Positions 51,683-59,663 of a stretch of DNA of 64,000 bases are shown one piece after another. A program made the position numbers and the translations under genes. The notes under the pieces were generated by a model. The model was not told the DNA's origin. It worked only from the letters and a program-made list of their open reading frames with translations, and searched no databases. Location: positions 62,001-126,000 of the forward strand of contig NZ_CANMFD010000001.1 in NCBI RefSeq assembly GCF_947496995.1, given 5' to 3'. This stretch comes from an uncultured Roseibium sp. Its GTDB lineage: Bacteria > Pseudomonadota > Alphaproteobacteria > Rhizobiales > Stappiaceae. Every line of letters begins with the position of its first letter. The first letter of the stretch is position 1.

Positions 51683-52291
51683 TCAGGTCGCAGGTCCGCC
51701 TGACAGCCAGGTGGCGCCACGTTCATAGAGCCGTTCGACCTCTTTGCCGGTCAGGCCGGGCATGTCCCGTTTGACCGGATAGCCGATGCCTGCCTGCAGA
51801 TAGGCCAGGTGCCGGTAGCCTTCCGGGAATGACTTCAGAATCTGCGGATCGAGTTTCGGTGCCTGTGTCGGGTCGACCGGATCGAGTCGGTCCTTCTCGT
51901 AGATCGGCTGGCGCAGGACCACGCCCCATTTGCCGTCGCGCTTTTCGATAAAGTCGTAGAAGCGGCCGGTGCAGACCACGTCGCAAGGCACACCCTCGAC
52001 TTCGGCACGCTGGCTGATCGTCATCTTCGTTTGGGCAATGGCGCGGGCGCCGGCAAGCTCTATCGAGGTGCCACCCAGGAAATGCAGGATGCGCACACCC
52101 TTTTCGAACCCGGCCTTGCTGACGGCGATGAATTCATCCGCCGTGCCCTGGAACCAGGTCGCCTGCATGACACCGTCGTCATGCCAGACGGTGCGGAACC
52201 GCTCCCAGTCGCAGGCATCGCGCCAGACGGCCCAGTTCTCGACCAGGTCCCGAATGGCCAGGCGGTCCGATAACTCTTCTGAAAAGGACAT
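51683..52291 (-). CDS. SnoaL-like (NTF2-fold) protein
   Basis: A 202-aa protein of the SnoaL_4/ring-hydroxylating-dioxygenase small-subunit-like fold. It has the typical opening LAIRDLVENWAVWRDACDWE, then WHDDGVMQATWFQGTADEF and RFYDFIEKRDGKWGVVLRQ. Such proteins act as dehydratases, isomerases or hydrolases on aromatic or polyketide-like compounds, without a fixed catalytic signature. Its position between the dioxygenase and FMN-reductase genes suggests a role in the same degradation step. Confidence 0.82.
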   Translation of the reverse strand: MSFSEELSDRLAIRDLVENWAVWRDACDWERFRTVWHDDGVMQATWFQGTADEFIAVSKAGFEKGVRILHFLGGTSIELAGARAIAQTKMTISQRAEVEGVPCDVVCTGRFYDFIEKRDGKWGVVLRQPIYEKDRLDPVDPTQAPKLDPQILKSFPEGYRHLAYLQAGIGYPVKRDMPGLTGKEVERLYERGATWLSGGPAT

Positions 52292-52329
52292 AGGCCCTGT
52301 TACTCCTGGAAAATATGGGTTACCGCAGC

Positions 52330-52899
52330 TCAGGCGTCGGTGAAACGGCGGGCGAAGCCTGCAAAGGTTTCAAGCTGCTGTGAAATGATCTTGCGGGTGT
52401 CCGCATCCACCAGTTTGCCGGTGCTGTCATCGACCTTGCTCTTGGCGAAGGAGACGAAGACCTCCGGCTTGGTCAGGACAACAGCGTCCAGGAAAACCAT
52501 GACCTGGCGCATGTGATACTGCATCCGGGCACCGCCGAGCATGCCGGCTGCGGCGGACTGCAGCGCGACAGGCTTGTTCTTGAACGGCTGCTCGGGCAAC
52601 CGTGAAATCCAGTCGATCGCATTCTTCAGACCACCCGGAACGGAGAAATTATACTCCGGACTGACAATCACCACACCGTCGGCCTGCCTGACCTGCTCGC
52701 CCAGGGCGGTTATAGCGTCCGGAAAGCCGTTCGATGTGTGCTCGTCTGCATCGTAAAGGGGGACGCCCTTGAACGATTGCGCCTGAACGATGGACACATG
52801 CGCCGGGGCAAGCTCCGGCAGGGTATTGGCGATCATGCGGTTGAACGAGCCGGCACGCAGGGAGCCGCAGATGACGAGAAACGAGAGATTTTCTGACAT
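52330..52899 (-). CDS. NADPH-dependent FMN reductase
   Basis: A 189-aa flavodoxin-fold reductase. The FMN phosphate loop is CGSLRAGSFNR and the isoalloxazine loop is SPEYNFSVPGGLKNAIDW, as in ArsH/chromate-reductase-type NADPH:FMN reductases. It could supply reduced flavin or reduce quinones formed by oxidation of hydroquinols; the second fits the neighbouring dioxygenase. It is co-oriented with tctC upstream. Confidence 0.9.
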   Translation of the reverse strand: MSENLSFLVICGSLRAGSFNRMIANTLPELAPAHVSIVQAQSFKGVPLYDADEHTSNGFPDAITALGEQVRQADGVVIVSPEYNFSVPGGLKNAIDWISRLPEQPFKNKPVALQSAAAGMLGGARMQYHMRQVMVFLDAVVLTKPEVFVSFAKSKVDDSTGKLVDADTRKIISQQLETFAGFARRFTDA

Positions 52900-52962
52900 G
52901 AGCCTTCAGGAGGGTTGCGCCACGCGGAGGGTCCCCGCGCGGCAGAGTGGCATGGGTGCAGC

Positions 52963-53937
52963 TCAGCGCTGCGGGATGTCGGCACTTTCCCGGGCCGCGG
53001 ACCATTGGGCCACCGCCTCGGCGATCTGGGTGTTGAAGGCATCGGCGGAACTTGGTTTGACGATGAAGCCGCGCGCGGAGAATTTCTCCAGAAGCGCCTC
53101 ATCCTTCAGGGCCTCGGCGACCGCATCGGAAATCTTTCCGGCCAGAGCCACATCGCCGCCCGAGGGCATGGCAATGCCGTACCAGGTAGAGACATCGAAG
53201 CCGTCCACGCCGGATTCCGCCGCTGTCGGAAGATCCGGCAGACGGGGATGCCGGTCCTTGCTGGTCAGGGCCAGGGCTTTCACGTCTCCGGATTCAATCT
53301 GGCCGAGCATCGGCGCCAGAACCTCGACAAGGACATCGACTTCCCCGGACAGAAGCGCGGCGAGCGCCTCGGGAGTCTTCTGATAGGGGACGTGGACGAT
53401 GTCGAGCCCGGCGGCTTCGGCAAGCAGGGCGCCGGTGAAGTGCTGGGTGGATCCGACGCCGACGCTGGCGAAATTCAGCTCGCCGGGCCTGGATTTGATG
53501 AGGGCGGCGAGATCCTCGAAGGTCTCGGCTTCGAAGTCGGGGCGCACCAGCACGGCGAGCGGCATTGAGGCTACCAGCGAGACGCCCTGGAAATCGGCGA
53601 CCGGGTCATAGGGCAGACTGGCATACATTGCACCGGCCACGGAGTGGCCATTTGCCATCATGTAAAGCGTGTAGCCGTCGGGGTCGGCCTTCGCGACGCT
53701 GGCGGCACCGATCGTTCCACCGGCTCCCGGCCGGTTTTCGACAACGACCGGCTGTCCCAGGACGGCCGAAAGCGGCTCCACGAAGATGCGGGAGAGCGTA
53801 TCCGTTCCGCCTCCGGCGCCATAGGCAACGACAACACTGACCGGACGGTCCGGCCAATCGTCGGCAGCGGCCGCCGGTCCGGTTGAAAGAGCTGTGAGGC
53901 CCGCGAGCCCGACAGCCGCACAAAGCAGCTTTTTCAT
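52963..53937 (-). CDS. tctC: Tripartite tricarboxylate transporter receptor (TctC/Bug family)
   Basis: A 324-aa periplasmic receptor with signal peptide MKKLLCAAVGLAGLTALSTG and the family core VVVAYGAGGGTDTLSRIF, NRPGAGGTIGAASV, and LNFASVGVGSTQHFTGALL. Ligands are usually carboxylates or aromatic acids. The membrane genes tctB and tctA are on the other side of the iclR gene on the opposite strand, so the system is encoded by two transcripts. It is followed by the reductase and dioxygenase genes. Confidence 0.92.
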   Translation of the reverse strand: MKKLLCAAVGLAGLTALSTGPAAAADDWPDRPVSVVVAYGAGGGTDTLSRIFVEPLSAVLGQPVVVENRPGAGGTIGAASVAKADPDGYTLYMMANGHSVAGAMYASLPYDPVADFQGVSLVASMPLAVLVRPDFEAETFEDLAALIKSRPGELNFASVGVGSTQHFTGALLAEAAGLDIVHVPYQKTPEALAALLSGEVDVLVEVLAPMLGQIESGDVKALALTSKDRHPRLPDLPTAAESGVDGFDVSTWYGIAMPSGGDVALAGKISDAVAEALKDEALLEKFSARGFIVKPSSADAFNTQIAEAVAQWSAARESADIPQR

Positions 53938-54007
53938 TTCGATCCTCCTCCAAGGTCACCGCGACTGAAATTCTTGTGTTCGCGGTCATGCACGTCGACG
54001 TGTTCTT

Positions 54008-54047
54008 ATTTGTGAACAAATTGATATATGTAAACATGCTTTGTCAA
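54008..54047 (-). promoter_or_regulatory. Promoter/operator region of tctC
   Basis: On the minus strand a TTGACA -35 box (plus 54042-54047) is followed by TGTTTACA (plus 54029-54036), which matches half of the IclR palindrome at 54912, and by ATTTGTTCACAAAT (plus 54008-54021), a second near-palindrome. The -10 box is not clear. It is the likely control region for the leftward tctC operon. Confidence 0.5.
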
Positions 54048-54127
54048 ATAGAAATTGACCGTAAAAGAGGCTCGAAGTGGTGCGGCTGGCTTAGGCCCGG
54101 TGGTGTCGGGCCGTCTCCTGAAAAGCT

Positions 54128-54901
54128 CTACGAGCGGGATCCGTTGGCCAGCAGGGCGGTTGCCCGGTTGGCGGCAATCCGGAGCTGCTGGCGGACCTGC
54201 GACAGCTTCTGCGAGTCGCAGCGGACGCTCGGAATGGCAACATTCAGTGCGCCGACTGCTGCCCCGTTGCGCCGGATCGCAACCGCAAGACCAACGATTC
54301 CCGGCGTGAATTCCTCTTCCACGAAACCGAAGCCTTCAGATCTGGCCCGGTCGATATCGCGCTGCAGCCGCTCGGGTGAGCGGATCGTGTGGGGCGTGAA
54401 TTTTTCAAAGCGAATGCGGTCCAGATACCCGTCAATCCAGGTGTCACTCTGCTCCGCCAGCAGGATCTTGCCTGCGGAAACCGCATAAAGCGGCGCGAGA
54501 TCCCCGAGCTGCATGGTGTAAGTGAGAGCTTGCCGTCCGGCTTTCGTTGCGACCACTTCAACCTCGTCTCCGGTCTGGACGTTAAAGCTGCAGGTCTCGT
54601 TGATGGATGTGCACAAATCCGCCAGCACCGGTTCAATGATCTGGGGAACCTGGGCGGCAGTTCCCCTGCTGCGGGCAAGCTGCTCGATCATCGGGCCGAT
54701 CTGATAAGCTCCGCCGGCAACCTGTTCGGTGTAGCCGCGGTCGGTCAAGGTTCCCAGAAGGTGGAAGAGGCTGCTCTTTGGGATGCTGAGAGCGTCCGCG
54801 AGGGTTGCCGCGTGCATGGGGTCGGACGCCCTGGCGAGGGTCTCAAGCAGATCAAGCGTGCGATCCGCCGACTTGACTTTTCGGATGGATGTCATTTTCA
54901 T
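54128..54901 (-). CDS. IclR-family transcriptional regulator
   Basis: A 257-aa regulator. The N-terminal winged HTH is at about 10-70 (LLETLARASDPMHAATLADA and LSIPKSSLFHLLGTL), and the GAF-like effector domain (about 80-250) contains VISVR-type elements such as PGIVGLAVAIRRNGAAVGAL. It lies between tctC (same strand) and tctB (divergent), and an 18-bp palindrome (54912-54929) covers its own start region. It probably controls both Tct transcripts in response to the imported aromatic or carboxylic acid. Confidence 0.93.
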   Translation of the reverse strand: MKMTSIRKVKSADRTLDLLETLARASDPMHAATLADALSIPKSSLFHLLGTLTDRGYTEQVAGGAYQIGPMIEQLARSRGTAAQVPQIIEPVLADLCTSINETCSFNVQTGDEVEVVATKAGRQALTYTMQLGDLAPLYAVSAGKILLAEQSDTWIDGYLDRIRFEKFTPHTIRSPERLQRDIDRARSEGFGFVEEEFTPGIVGLAVAIRRNGAAVGALNVAIPSVRCDSQKLSQVRQQLRIAANRATALLANGSRS

Positions 54902-54911
54902 AATGCCAATC

Positions 54912-54929
54912 AGTTTACAATTGTAAACT
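54912..54929. promoter_or_regulatory. IclR operator AGTTTACAATTGTAAACT
   Basis: Perfect 18-bp palindrome 11 bp upstream of the iclR ATG and before tctB. Its TGTAAAC half also occurs in the tctC promoter region (54029-54035), so one regulator could bind at both. Confidence 0.8.
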
Positions 54930-54972
54930 TTCTACAGTGCAAATCGGGTTGTCTGCAAGAAGGATCTTTCAG

Positions 54973-55476
54973 TTGCCCGGTTCTGCCTTCGGCGTTGGGA
55001 GCGGCTCCGTCATTTCTACAAGCACATCAGGATTGACGCCGCGGGTGTTCCTTGCCGGCGCATGCGTCATGCTCGTCGGAGCGATTGCCCTCTGGGAGGC
55101 GGCACTCTATCCGTTCGGATCCCCGCGCATGATTGGACCGGCGGTGTTCCCCTTCGCGGTGTCGCTGCTTCTGATAGGGACAGGCCTCGTGATCCTGATA
55201 TCGGATATGCGCGCCGGACAGGATGAGCAGCAGGAACCGGAGGCGGTGCCCTGGCGCAATCTCTGCGCGGTGCTGGCAGCAATCGTCGTGTTCGGATTTC
55301 TGCTCGAACGGTCCGGCCTCGTGCCTGCGGTGTTCGCCGGCGTCTTCATCGCCAGCCTTGCCGACAGATCGCTGCGCCTGCGCACGGTCGCCCTCCTCGC
55401 GGTGGTCTTGTCCATCGGATGCACGCTGGTCTTCGTGACCTTTCTGAAACTTCCCATTTCTCCTTTCGCGATGTGA
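54973..55476 (+). CDS. tctB: Tripartite tricarboxylate transporter small permease (TctB)
   Basis: A 167-aa membrane protein with four helices (about 20-42, 55-75, 95-113 and 130-155). The block FGSPRMIGPAVFPFAVSLLL is the TctB hallmark. The start is uncertain: TTG 54973 has AAGGA 8 bases upstream, while GTG 54937 has no ribosome site and lies only 8 bp from the operator. It is followed 5 bp later by tctA. Confidence 0.82.
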   Translation: MPGSAFGVGSGSVISTSTSGLTPRVFLAGACVMLVGAIALWEAALYPFGSPRMIGPAVFPFAVSLLLIGTGLVILISDMRAGQDEQQEPEAVPWRNLCAVLAAIVVFGFLLERSGLVPAVFAGVFIASLADRSLRLRTVALLAVVLSIGCTLVFVTFLKLPISPFAM

Positions 55477-55481
55477 CCGGC

Positions 55482-57002
55482 ATGGACCTTTTTTCCAATC
55501 TTGCGCTCGGTTTTTCCGTGGCGCTCAGTCTGTCCGCCCTTTTTTACTGCGGGCTGGGGGTCACGCTCGGCATGACCATCGGTGTCCTGCCCGGGATCGG
55601 CCCGCTTGCCACCATTGGCATGCTGTTGCCGCTCACCTTCTATGCGGCGCCCACCGACGCGATCATCATGCTCGCCGGTATCTACTACGGCTCCATGTAT
55701 GGCGGTTCGACCGCCTCGATTCTGCTGAACCTGCCGGGCACGGCGGGAGCGGCTGTCACATGCATCGACGGATATCCCATGGCGCAGCAGGGGCGGGCAG
55801 GCGTTGCCCTGTTCATGACCACCATCGCGTCGTTCTTCGGCGGGATTGTCGGTATCACGATCCTGGCCGCATTCGCGCCTGCGCTTGCTCAGGTCGCGCT
55901 CAGTTTTGGATCGGCGGAGTATTTCTCGCTCATGGTGGTCGGGCTCATGGCGGCGGCACTCGTGGGGGACGGTTCTCCGGCGAAATCCGTCGCTATGGTG
56001 CTACTTGGCCTGCTGCTGGGGATCGTCGGTACGGATGTGAACACCGGCATGCGGCGTTTCATTTTTGGCTTCCCCAACCTGAGCGACGGCGTGAACCTGG
56101 TTATCGTCACCACGGGCCTGTTCGGGATTTCGGAGGTGATCGCCAACGCCGGGCGCATCAAAAGCGGGTCGGTCCGGAAGGTCGACGTGTCCTGGAAGTC
56201 CCTGCTGCCGACCCGTGACGACTGGCGGCGGTCGGTTAAACCGTCCCTGCGCGGCGTTTCGGTGGGGTCCGTTCTGGGGATCCTTCCGGGCACTGGCGCC
56301 GCCCTGTCCACTTTCGTGGCCTACGCTTTGGAAAAGCGGATATCCAGGGAGCCGGAGCGGTTCGGCAAGGGGGCTATCGAAGGGGTTGTGGCCCCGGAAG
56401 CGGCCAACAACTCCGCTGCTCAGGCAGCGTTCATCCCCACCCTCAGCCTGGGCATTCCGGGCGACGCCATCGTTGCGATCATGCTGGGGGCGCTCATCAT
56501 TCATGGTATCGTGCCGGGCCCGCGGCTCGTGGTGGATCAGCCGGAACTCTTCTGGGGTCTCACGGTCAGCTTCCTGATCGGCAACATCTTCCTGCTGTTC
56601 CTGAACCTGCCGCTGATCGGCCTGTGGGTGCGGATCCTGTCGATCCCTTATGGCGTGCTTTATCCGGCAATCCTGATCTTCATCTGCATCGGCGTCTATT
56701 CGATCCACAATTCCGTGTTCGATGTCTACCTGGCGGTCGCCTTCGGCGTTGTCGGCTATGGTCTGCGGTATCTGCGCTTCTCACCGGCCCCGTTGTTGCT
56801 GGGTCTCGTGCTTGGGCCCTTGCTTGAAACCAATCTTCGCCGGTCGCTTCTGCTGTCGCGCGGTGATCCGATGGTGTTTCTCGAACGGCCTGTCAGTGCG
56901 GGCATCCTTTTGATCGGCTTCAGTCTCCTGGCCCTGGTCACCTATCTGAACCTGCGTGGCAACAAGCGCAGAAAATCGCAACCGGACGCCGTCTCCGGTT
57001 AG
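55482..57002 (+). CDS. tctA: Tripartite tricarboxylate transporter large permease (TctA)
   Basis: A 506-aa permease with about 12 helices. Two TctA signature glycine-rich regions are seen: VTLGMTIGVLPGIGPLATIG near residue 35 and SVGSVLGILPGTGAALSTFV near residue 270; GSMYGGSTASILLNLPGTAG is also typical. ATG 55482 is preferred over an upstream open frame from 55419 that overlaps tctB. The stop is 3 bp before the right 290-bp repeat. Confidence 0.94.
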   Translation: MDLFSNLALGFSVALSLSALFYCGLGVTLGMTIGVLPGIGPLATIGMLLPLTFYAAPTDAIIMLAGIYYGSMYGGSTASILLNLPGTAGAAVTCIDGYPMAQQGRAGVALFMTTIASFFGGIVGITILAAFAPALAQVALSFGSAEYFSLMVVGLMAAALVGDGSPAKSVAMVLLGLLLGIVGTDVNTGMRRFIFGFPNLSDGVNLVIVTTGLFGISEVIANAGRIKSGSVRKVDVSWKSLLPTRDDWRRSVKPSLRGVSVGSVLGILPGTGAALSTFVAYALEKRISREPERFGKGAIEGVVAPEAANNSAAQAAFIPTLSLGIPGDAIVAIMLGALIIHGIVPGPRLVVDQPELFWGLTVSFLIGNIFLLFLNLPLIGLWVRILSIPYGVLYPAILIFICIGVYSIHNSVFDVYLAVAFGVVGYGLRYLRFSPAPLLLGLVLGPLLETNLRRSLLLSRGDPMVFLERPVSAGILLIGFSLLALVTYLNLRGNKRRKSQPDAVSG

Positions 57003-57005
57003 GAT

Positions 57006-57295
57006 CTGGTCCGGCATCTGAGGGACCGCCTGTACGGAACCGGACATGGACGGTTTAAAGATTCACCCGTCGTTCCGACCCGTTGTCGAAGAACAGCGCC
57101 CGGTCCGTGTCGAGCCCGACCCAGACGTCCGTCTGGCCGCCGGCGATGTCCCGGCGCGGTGTGGTCACGGTCAGGCGGCCGAGTTCGGTCTCGCAGTGGA
57201 GGATCAGCTCGGAGCCGGTCATTTCGGACAGAAGCACTCTTCCCGCGAACGCCTGCCCCTCGGGTTCGCTTGTATGCAGCTGCATGTTCTCCGGC
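57006..57295 (+). repeat. 290-bp direct repeat, right copy
   Basis: It matches 50372-50661. This copy begins 4 bp after the tctA stop and covers the 3' end of the intact ugpC gene (57055-57295). Its first 16 bp repeat the end of lysR, including the stop codon, although no lysR gene is here. That suggests the lysR-ugpC junction is the ancestral sequence. Confidence 0.95.
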
Positions 57296-58080
57296 CGAAG
57301 GCCCACGGTCAGGCCGCTGCGTCCCGGCCAGTGGGGCAGGGTTTCTATGGGAATGAAGTTCATCGCGGGCACGCCGAGAAAACCGGCGACGAAGCGATTG
57401 GCCGGCCGGTCGTAGATCGCACTCGGCGTGTCGAACTGCAGGAGGTCGCCGTCCTTCATCACCGCGACCCGGTCCGCCAGGGACAGGGCTTCTGTCTGGT
57501 CGTGGGTGACATAGACCACGGTCGCGCCCAACTGCGTGTGCAGTTCCTTGATTTCCGTGCGCATGGTCACCCTGAGGGCGTTGTCCAGGTTGGAGAGCGG
57601 TTCGTCCATCAGGAAGATCGAGCTGTCGCGGGCCAGAGCCCGGCCCATGGCGACCCGCTGGCGCTGGCCGCCGGAAAGCGCGCCGGGCTTGCGGTCGAGA
57701 TAGGCTTCGAGCTTCAGCGTCCGGGCGACGTCTTCTGCCCGGGCGTTGCGCTCGGCCTTCGGCATGCCGCGCAGCTCCAGCCCGAAGGCGATGTTCTGAC
57801 GCACGCTCATATGCGGATAAAGCGCGTAGTTCTGAAAGATCATCGCGATGTCGCGGTCCTGCGGCGGCAGTGCGTTCACCCGTTTGTCCCCGATGAGGAT
57901 ATTTCCCTCCACGCAGGTCTCCAGCCCGGCGATAAGCCGCAAGAGCGTCGATTTCCCGCAGCCGGACGGGCCGACGATGACGACGAATTCCCCGGCCCGG
58001 ATATCCATGGAGACGCCATGCAGGACTTCCGGTCCGCCCGCATAGGACTTGCGGATGTTCTCTAGCTGAATGCTGCTCAT
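57055..58080 (-). CDS. ugpC: Sugar/glycerol-3-phosphate-type ABC transporter ATPase (UgpC/MsmX-like)
   Basis: A 341-aa ATPase with Walker A GPSGCGKSTLLRLIAGLE, signature LSGGQRQRVAMGRAL, Walker B IFLMDEPLSNLD, switch His YVTHDQTEALSLAD, and C-terminal OB/TOBE regulatory domains (about 240-341). It starts four bases inside the phosphodiesterase gene (overlap). Its last 80 codons are duplicated at 50421-50661. Confidence 0.94.
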   Translation of the reverse strand: MSSIQLENIRKSYAGGPEVLHGVSMDIRAGEFVVIVGPSGCGKSTLLRLIAGLETCVEGNILIGDKRVNALPPQDRDIAMIFQNYALYPHMSVRQNIAFGLELRGMPKAERNARAEDVARTLKLEAYLDRKPGALSGGQRQRVAMGRALARDSSIFLMDEPLSNLDNALRVTMRTEIKELHTQLGATVVYVTHDQTEALSLADRVAVMKDGDLLQFDTPSAIYDRPANRFVAGFLGVPAMNFIPIETLPHWPGRSGLTVGLRPENMQLHTSEPEGQAFAGRVLLSEMTGSELILHCETELGRLTVTTPRRDIAGGQTDVWVGLDTDRALFFDNGSERRVNL

Positions 58081-58838
58081 CTGGTCTCGTCCGTTTGCAG
58101 GCGGTTGCGGATGGCGATGGCAAGGCTCGGTCTGTCGGTGGTGAAAACCTTCACGCCGAGCGTCAGCGCCTTTTCGATCTGTTCGCGCGTGTGGGCCGCC
58201 CAGCAGCCGAATTCCAGCCCGGCCGCCTGGGCCGCGCTCAGGAGAGACCGGTCGGCTCTGTCCACATGAACACCGATTTCGGGAATGTCGTGGTCCCTGG
58301 CGAGTTTGATGACCGTCGGGACGCCGAGTTGGGTCAGCACGGGCGGGCTGACAAGCCAGAGCCGCGGCCGCTCCGTCGCCGCGGCCAGATGCTTGTGTGT
58401 CTCGATCAGGAACGAGGAAAACACCGTGCGCTCGAGCATGCCCTGCCGCTCAAGCGCTTCCACCACATACGGGACAAAACCCTCGTATGGCCGGCCGTCC
58501 GGCCCGGGTTTGATCTCGCAGCGGAAATCCACACGGCTGTCCCGGTAAAGGGAGCAGAGCTCTTCCAGAAGCAGCGGATGACCGCCAGCGCCATAATCGA
58601 TAACGGCAGCGCGCACCTCGGCTTCGCTCATGTCGCGGATCGCGCCGCTCCGGTCCGTGGTCCGGTCCAGCGTCGGATCGTGATGGACCACAAGAGCGCC
58701 GTCCGAGGTGGGGTGAAGGTCGAACTCGACCTCCTCAAGGGCCAGTTCCGCGGTGGCGGCGAAACCGGCCGGCGTGCTGTCGCCGAATTCAAGCGTGCCG
58801 CCGCGATGGGATGCAATACGGGTCATCGAAAGTTCCAT
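58077..58838 (-). CDS. ugpQ: Glycerophosphodiester phosphodiesterase (UgpQ-like)
   Basis: A 253-aa GDPD-family enzyme that releases sn-glycerol-3-phosphate from glycerophosphodiesters. Key parts are ASHRGGTLEFGDST, the acidic pair in VEFDLHPTSDGALVVHHDP and the lysine in FRCEIKPGPDG. It begins directly after the permease stop (TAA-ATG); ATG 58826 inside is a possible alternative start. Co-transcription with an Ugp-type importer supports the assignment of glycerophosphodiesters or G3P as substrate. Confidence 0.92.
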   Translation of the reverse strand: MELSMTRIASHRGGTLEFGDSTPAGFAATAELALEEVEFDLHPTSDGALVVHHDPTLDRTTDRSGAIRDMSEAEVRAAVIDYGAGGHPLLLEELCSLYRDSRVDFRCEIKPGPDGRPYEGFVPYVVEALERQGMLERTVFSSFLIETHKHLAAATERPRLWLVSPPVLTQLGVPTVIKLARDHDIPEIGVHVDRADRSLLSAAQAAGLEFGCWAAHTREQIEKALTLGVKVFTTDRPSLAIAIRNRLQTDETR

Positions 58839-59663
58839 TTATTTGACGGCGCCCATGGTGATGCCGCGCACCAGGTGGCGCTCGACGAAAATGAAGCCGA
58901 GAAGGATCGGGAGAATGGTGATGGTCGAGGCGGCCATGACGAGCGGCCAGTTGACGACGTCCTCACCCGGGTTGACCTTGTAGAGCCGGGCCAGCCCGAC
59001 CTGCAGCGTGTAGAGATCCTCATCGCCGACGGCGACGAGTGGCCAGATGTAGCTGTTCCACTCGGAAATGAAGATGAAAAGGCCCATCGAGAAAATCGCC
59101 GGCCTGGCGATCGGCACGATCACCCGCCACAGCACCTGCAGCGGTGTCGCGCCGTCCATGTAGGCCGCCTCGTCAAGGGCGACCGGAATTCCGCGGATAT
59201 ACTGCCTGAGGAAAAACGCGGCGAAGCCGTTCGAGATGGCCGGCAGGATCAGCCCCGCATAGGTGTCGAGCAGGCCGACCCTGGCAAGCGACAGGTAGTT
59301 CGGAATGAGCGAGATATGGCTGGGGATCATCAGCGTCGCGACCACGGCCGCGAAAAGCAGGTTGCCGCCCGCAAACCGGAACCTTGCGAAAGCGAAGGCC
59401 GCCATCGTGGCAGATGCCAGACCCATGACGGTGACCGTCCCGGAGACGATGAGACTGTTGAAGAGATAGCGGGCGAAGTGGAACTGCCCGATGGCGAGCT
59501 GGTAATTCTCTAGCGTGAAGTCGAGCGTGCCGGTGTAATAGGCATCGACCGTCTGGAACGACATGAAGATCGAATAGAGCGCCGGGAAAAGAAACAGCAG
59601 GCCACCCGCCAGCGCGAGCCATGGGAGGATCCTGTTGCCGGATTTCGTTACGTCAGGCTTCAT
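58839..59663 (-). CDS. ugpE: ABC transporter permease, UgpE/MalG-like
   Basis: A 274-aa permease with six helices. The EAA loop reads DEAAYMDGATPLQVLWRVIV, followed by PIARPAIFSMGLFIFISEWN. ATG 59663 overlaps the UgpA-like stop by 11 bp. It is the second permease of the importer. Confidence 0.93.
   Translation of the reverse strand: MKPDVTKSGNRILPWLALAGGLLFLFPALYSIFMSFQTVDAYYTGTLDFTLENYQLAIGQFHFARYLFNSLIVSGTVTVMGLASATMAAFAFARFRFAGGNLLFAAVVATLMIPSHISLIPNYLSLARVGLLDTYAGLILPAISNGFAAFFLRQYIRGIPVALDEAAYMDGATPLQVLWRVIVPIARPAIFSMGLFIFISEWNSYIWPLVAVGDEDLYTLQVGLARLYKVNPGEDVVNWPLVMAASTITILPILLGFIFVERHLVRGITMGAVK

Larger units (their letters stand above)
50662..57005. other. 6.3-kb dioxygenase-TctABC module between direct repeats
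   Basis: This segment holds the intradiol dioxygenase, SnoaL-like, FMN-reductase, TctC, IclR, TctB and TctA genes, and the flanking 290-bp repeats duplicate the lysR/ugpC junction. The layout is what single-crossover integration of a circle carrying a ugpC 3' fragment, or a duplication-insertion, would leave. No transposase, integrase or attachment site is seen. Recombination between the repeats would remove the module and join lysR to an intact ugpC. Confidence 0.65.

Noticed and set aside
50372..57295. Direct repeats as ends of an insertion sequence or composite transposon
   Set aside because: The repeats are pieces of a transporter ATPase gene and a lysR end, without terminal inverted repeats or a transposase gene.
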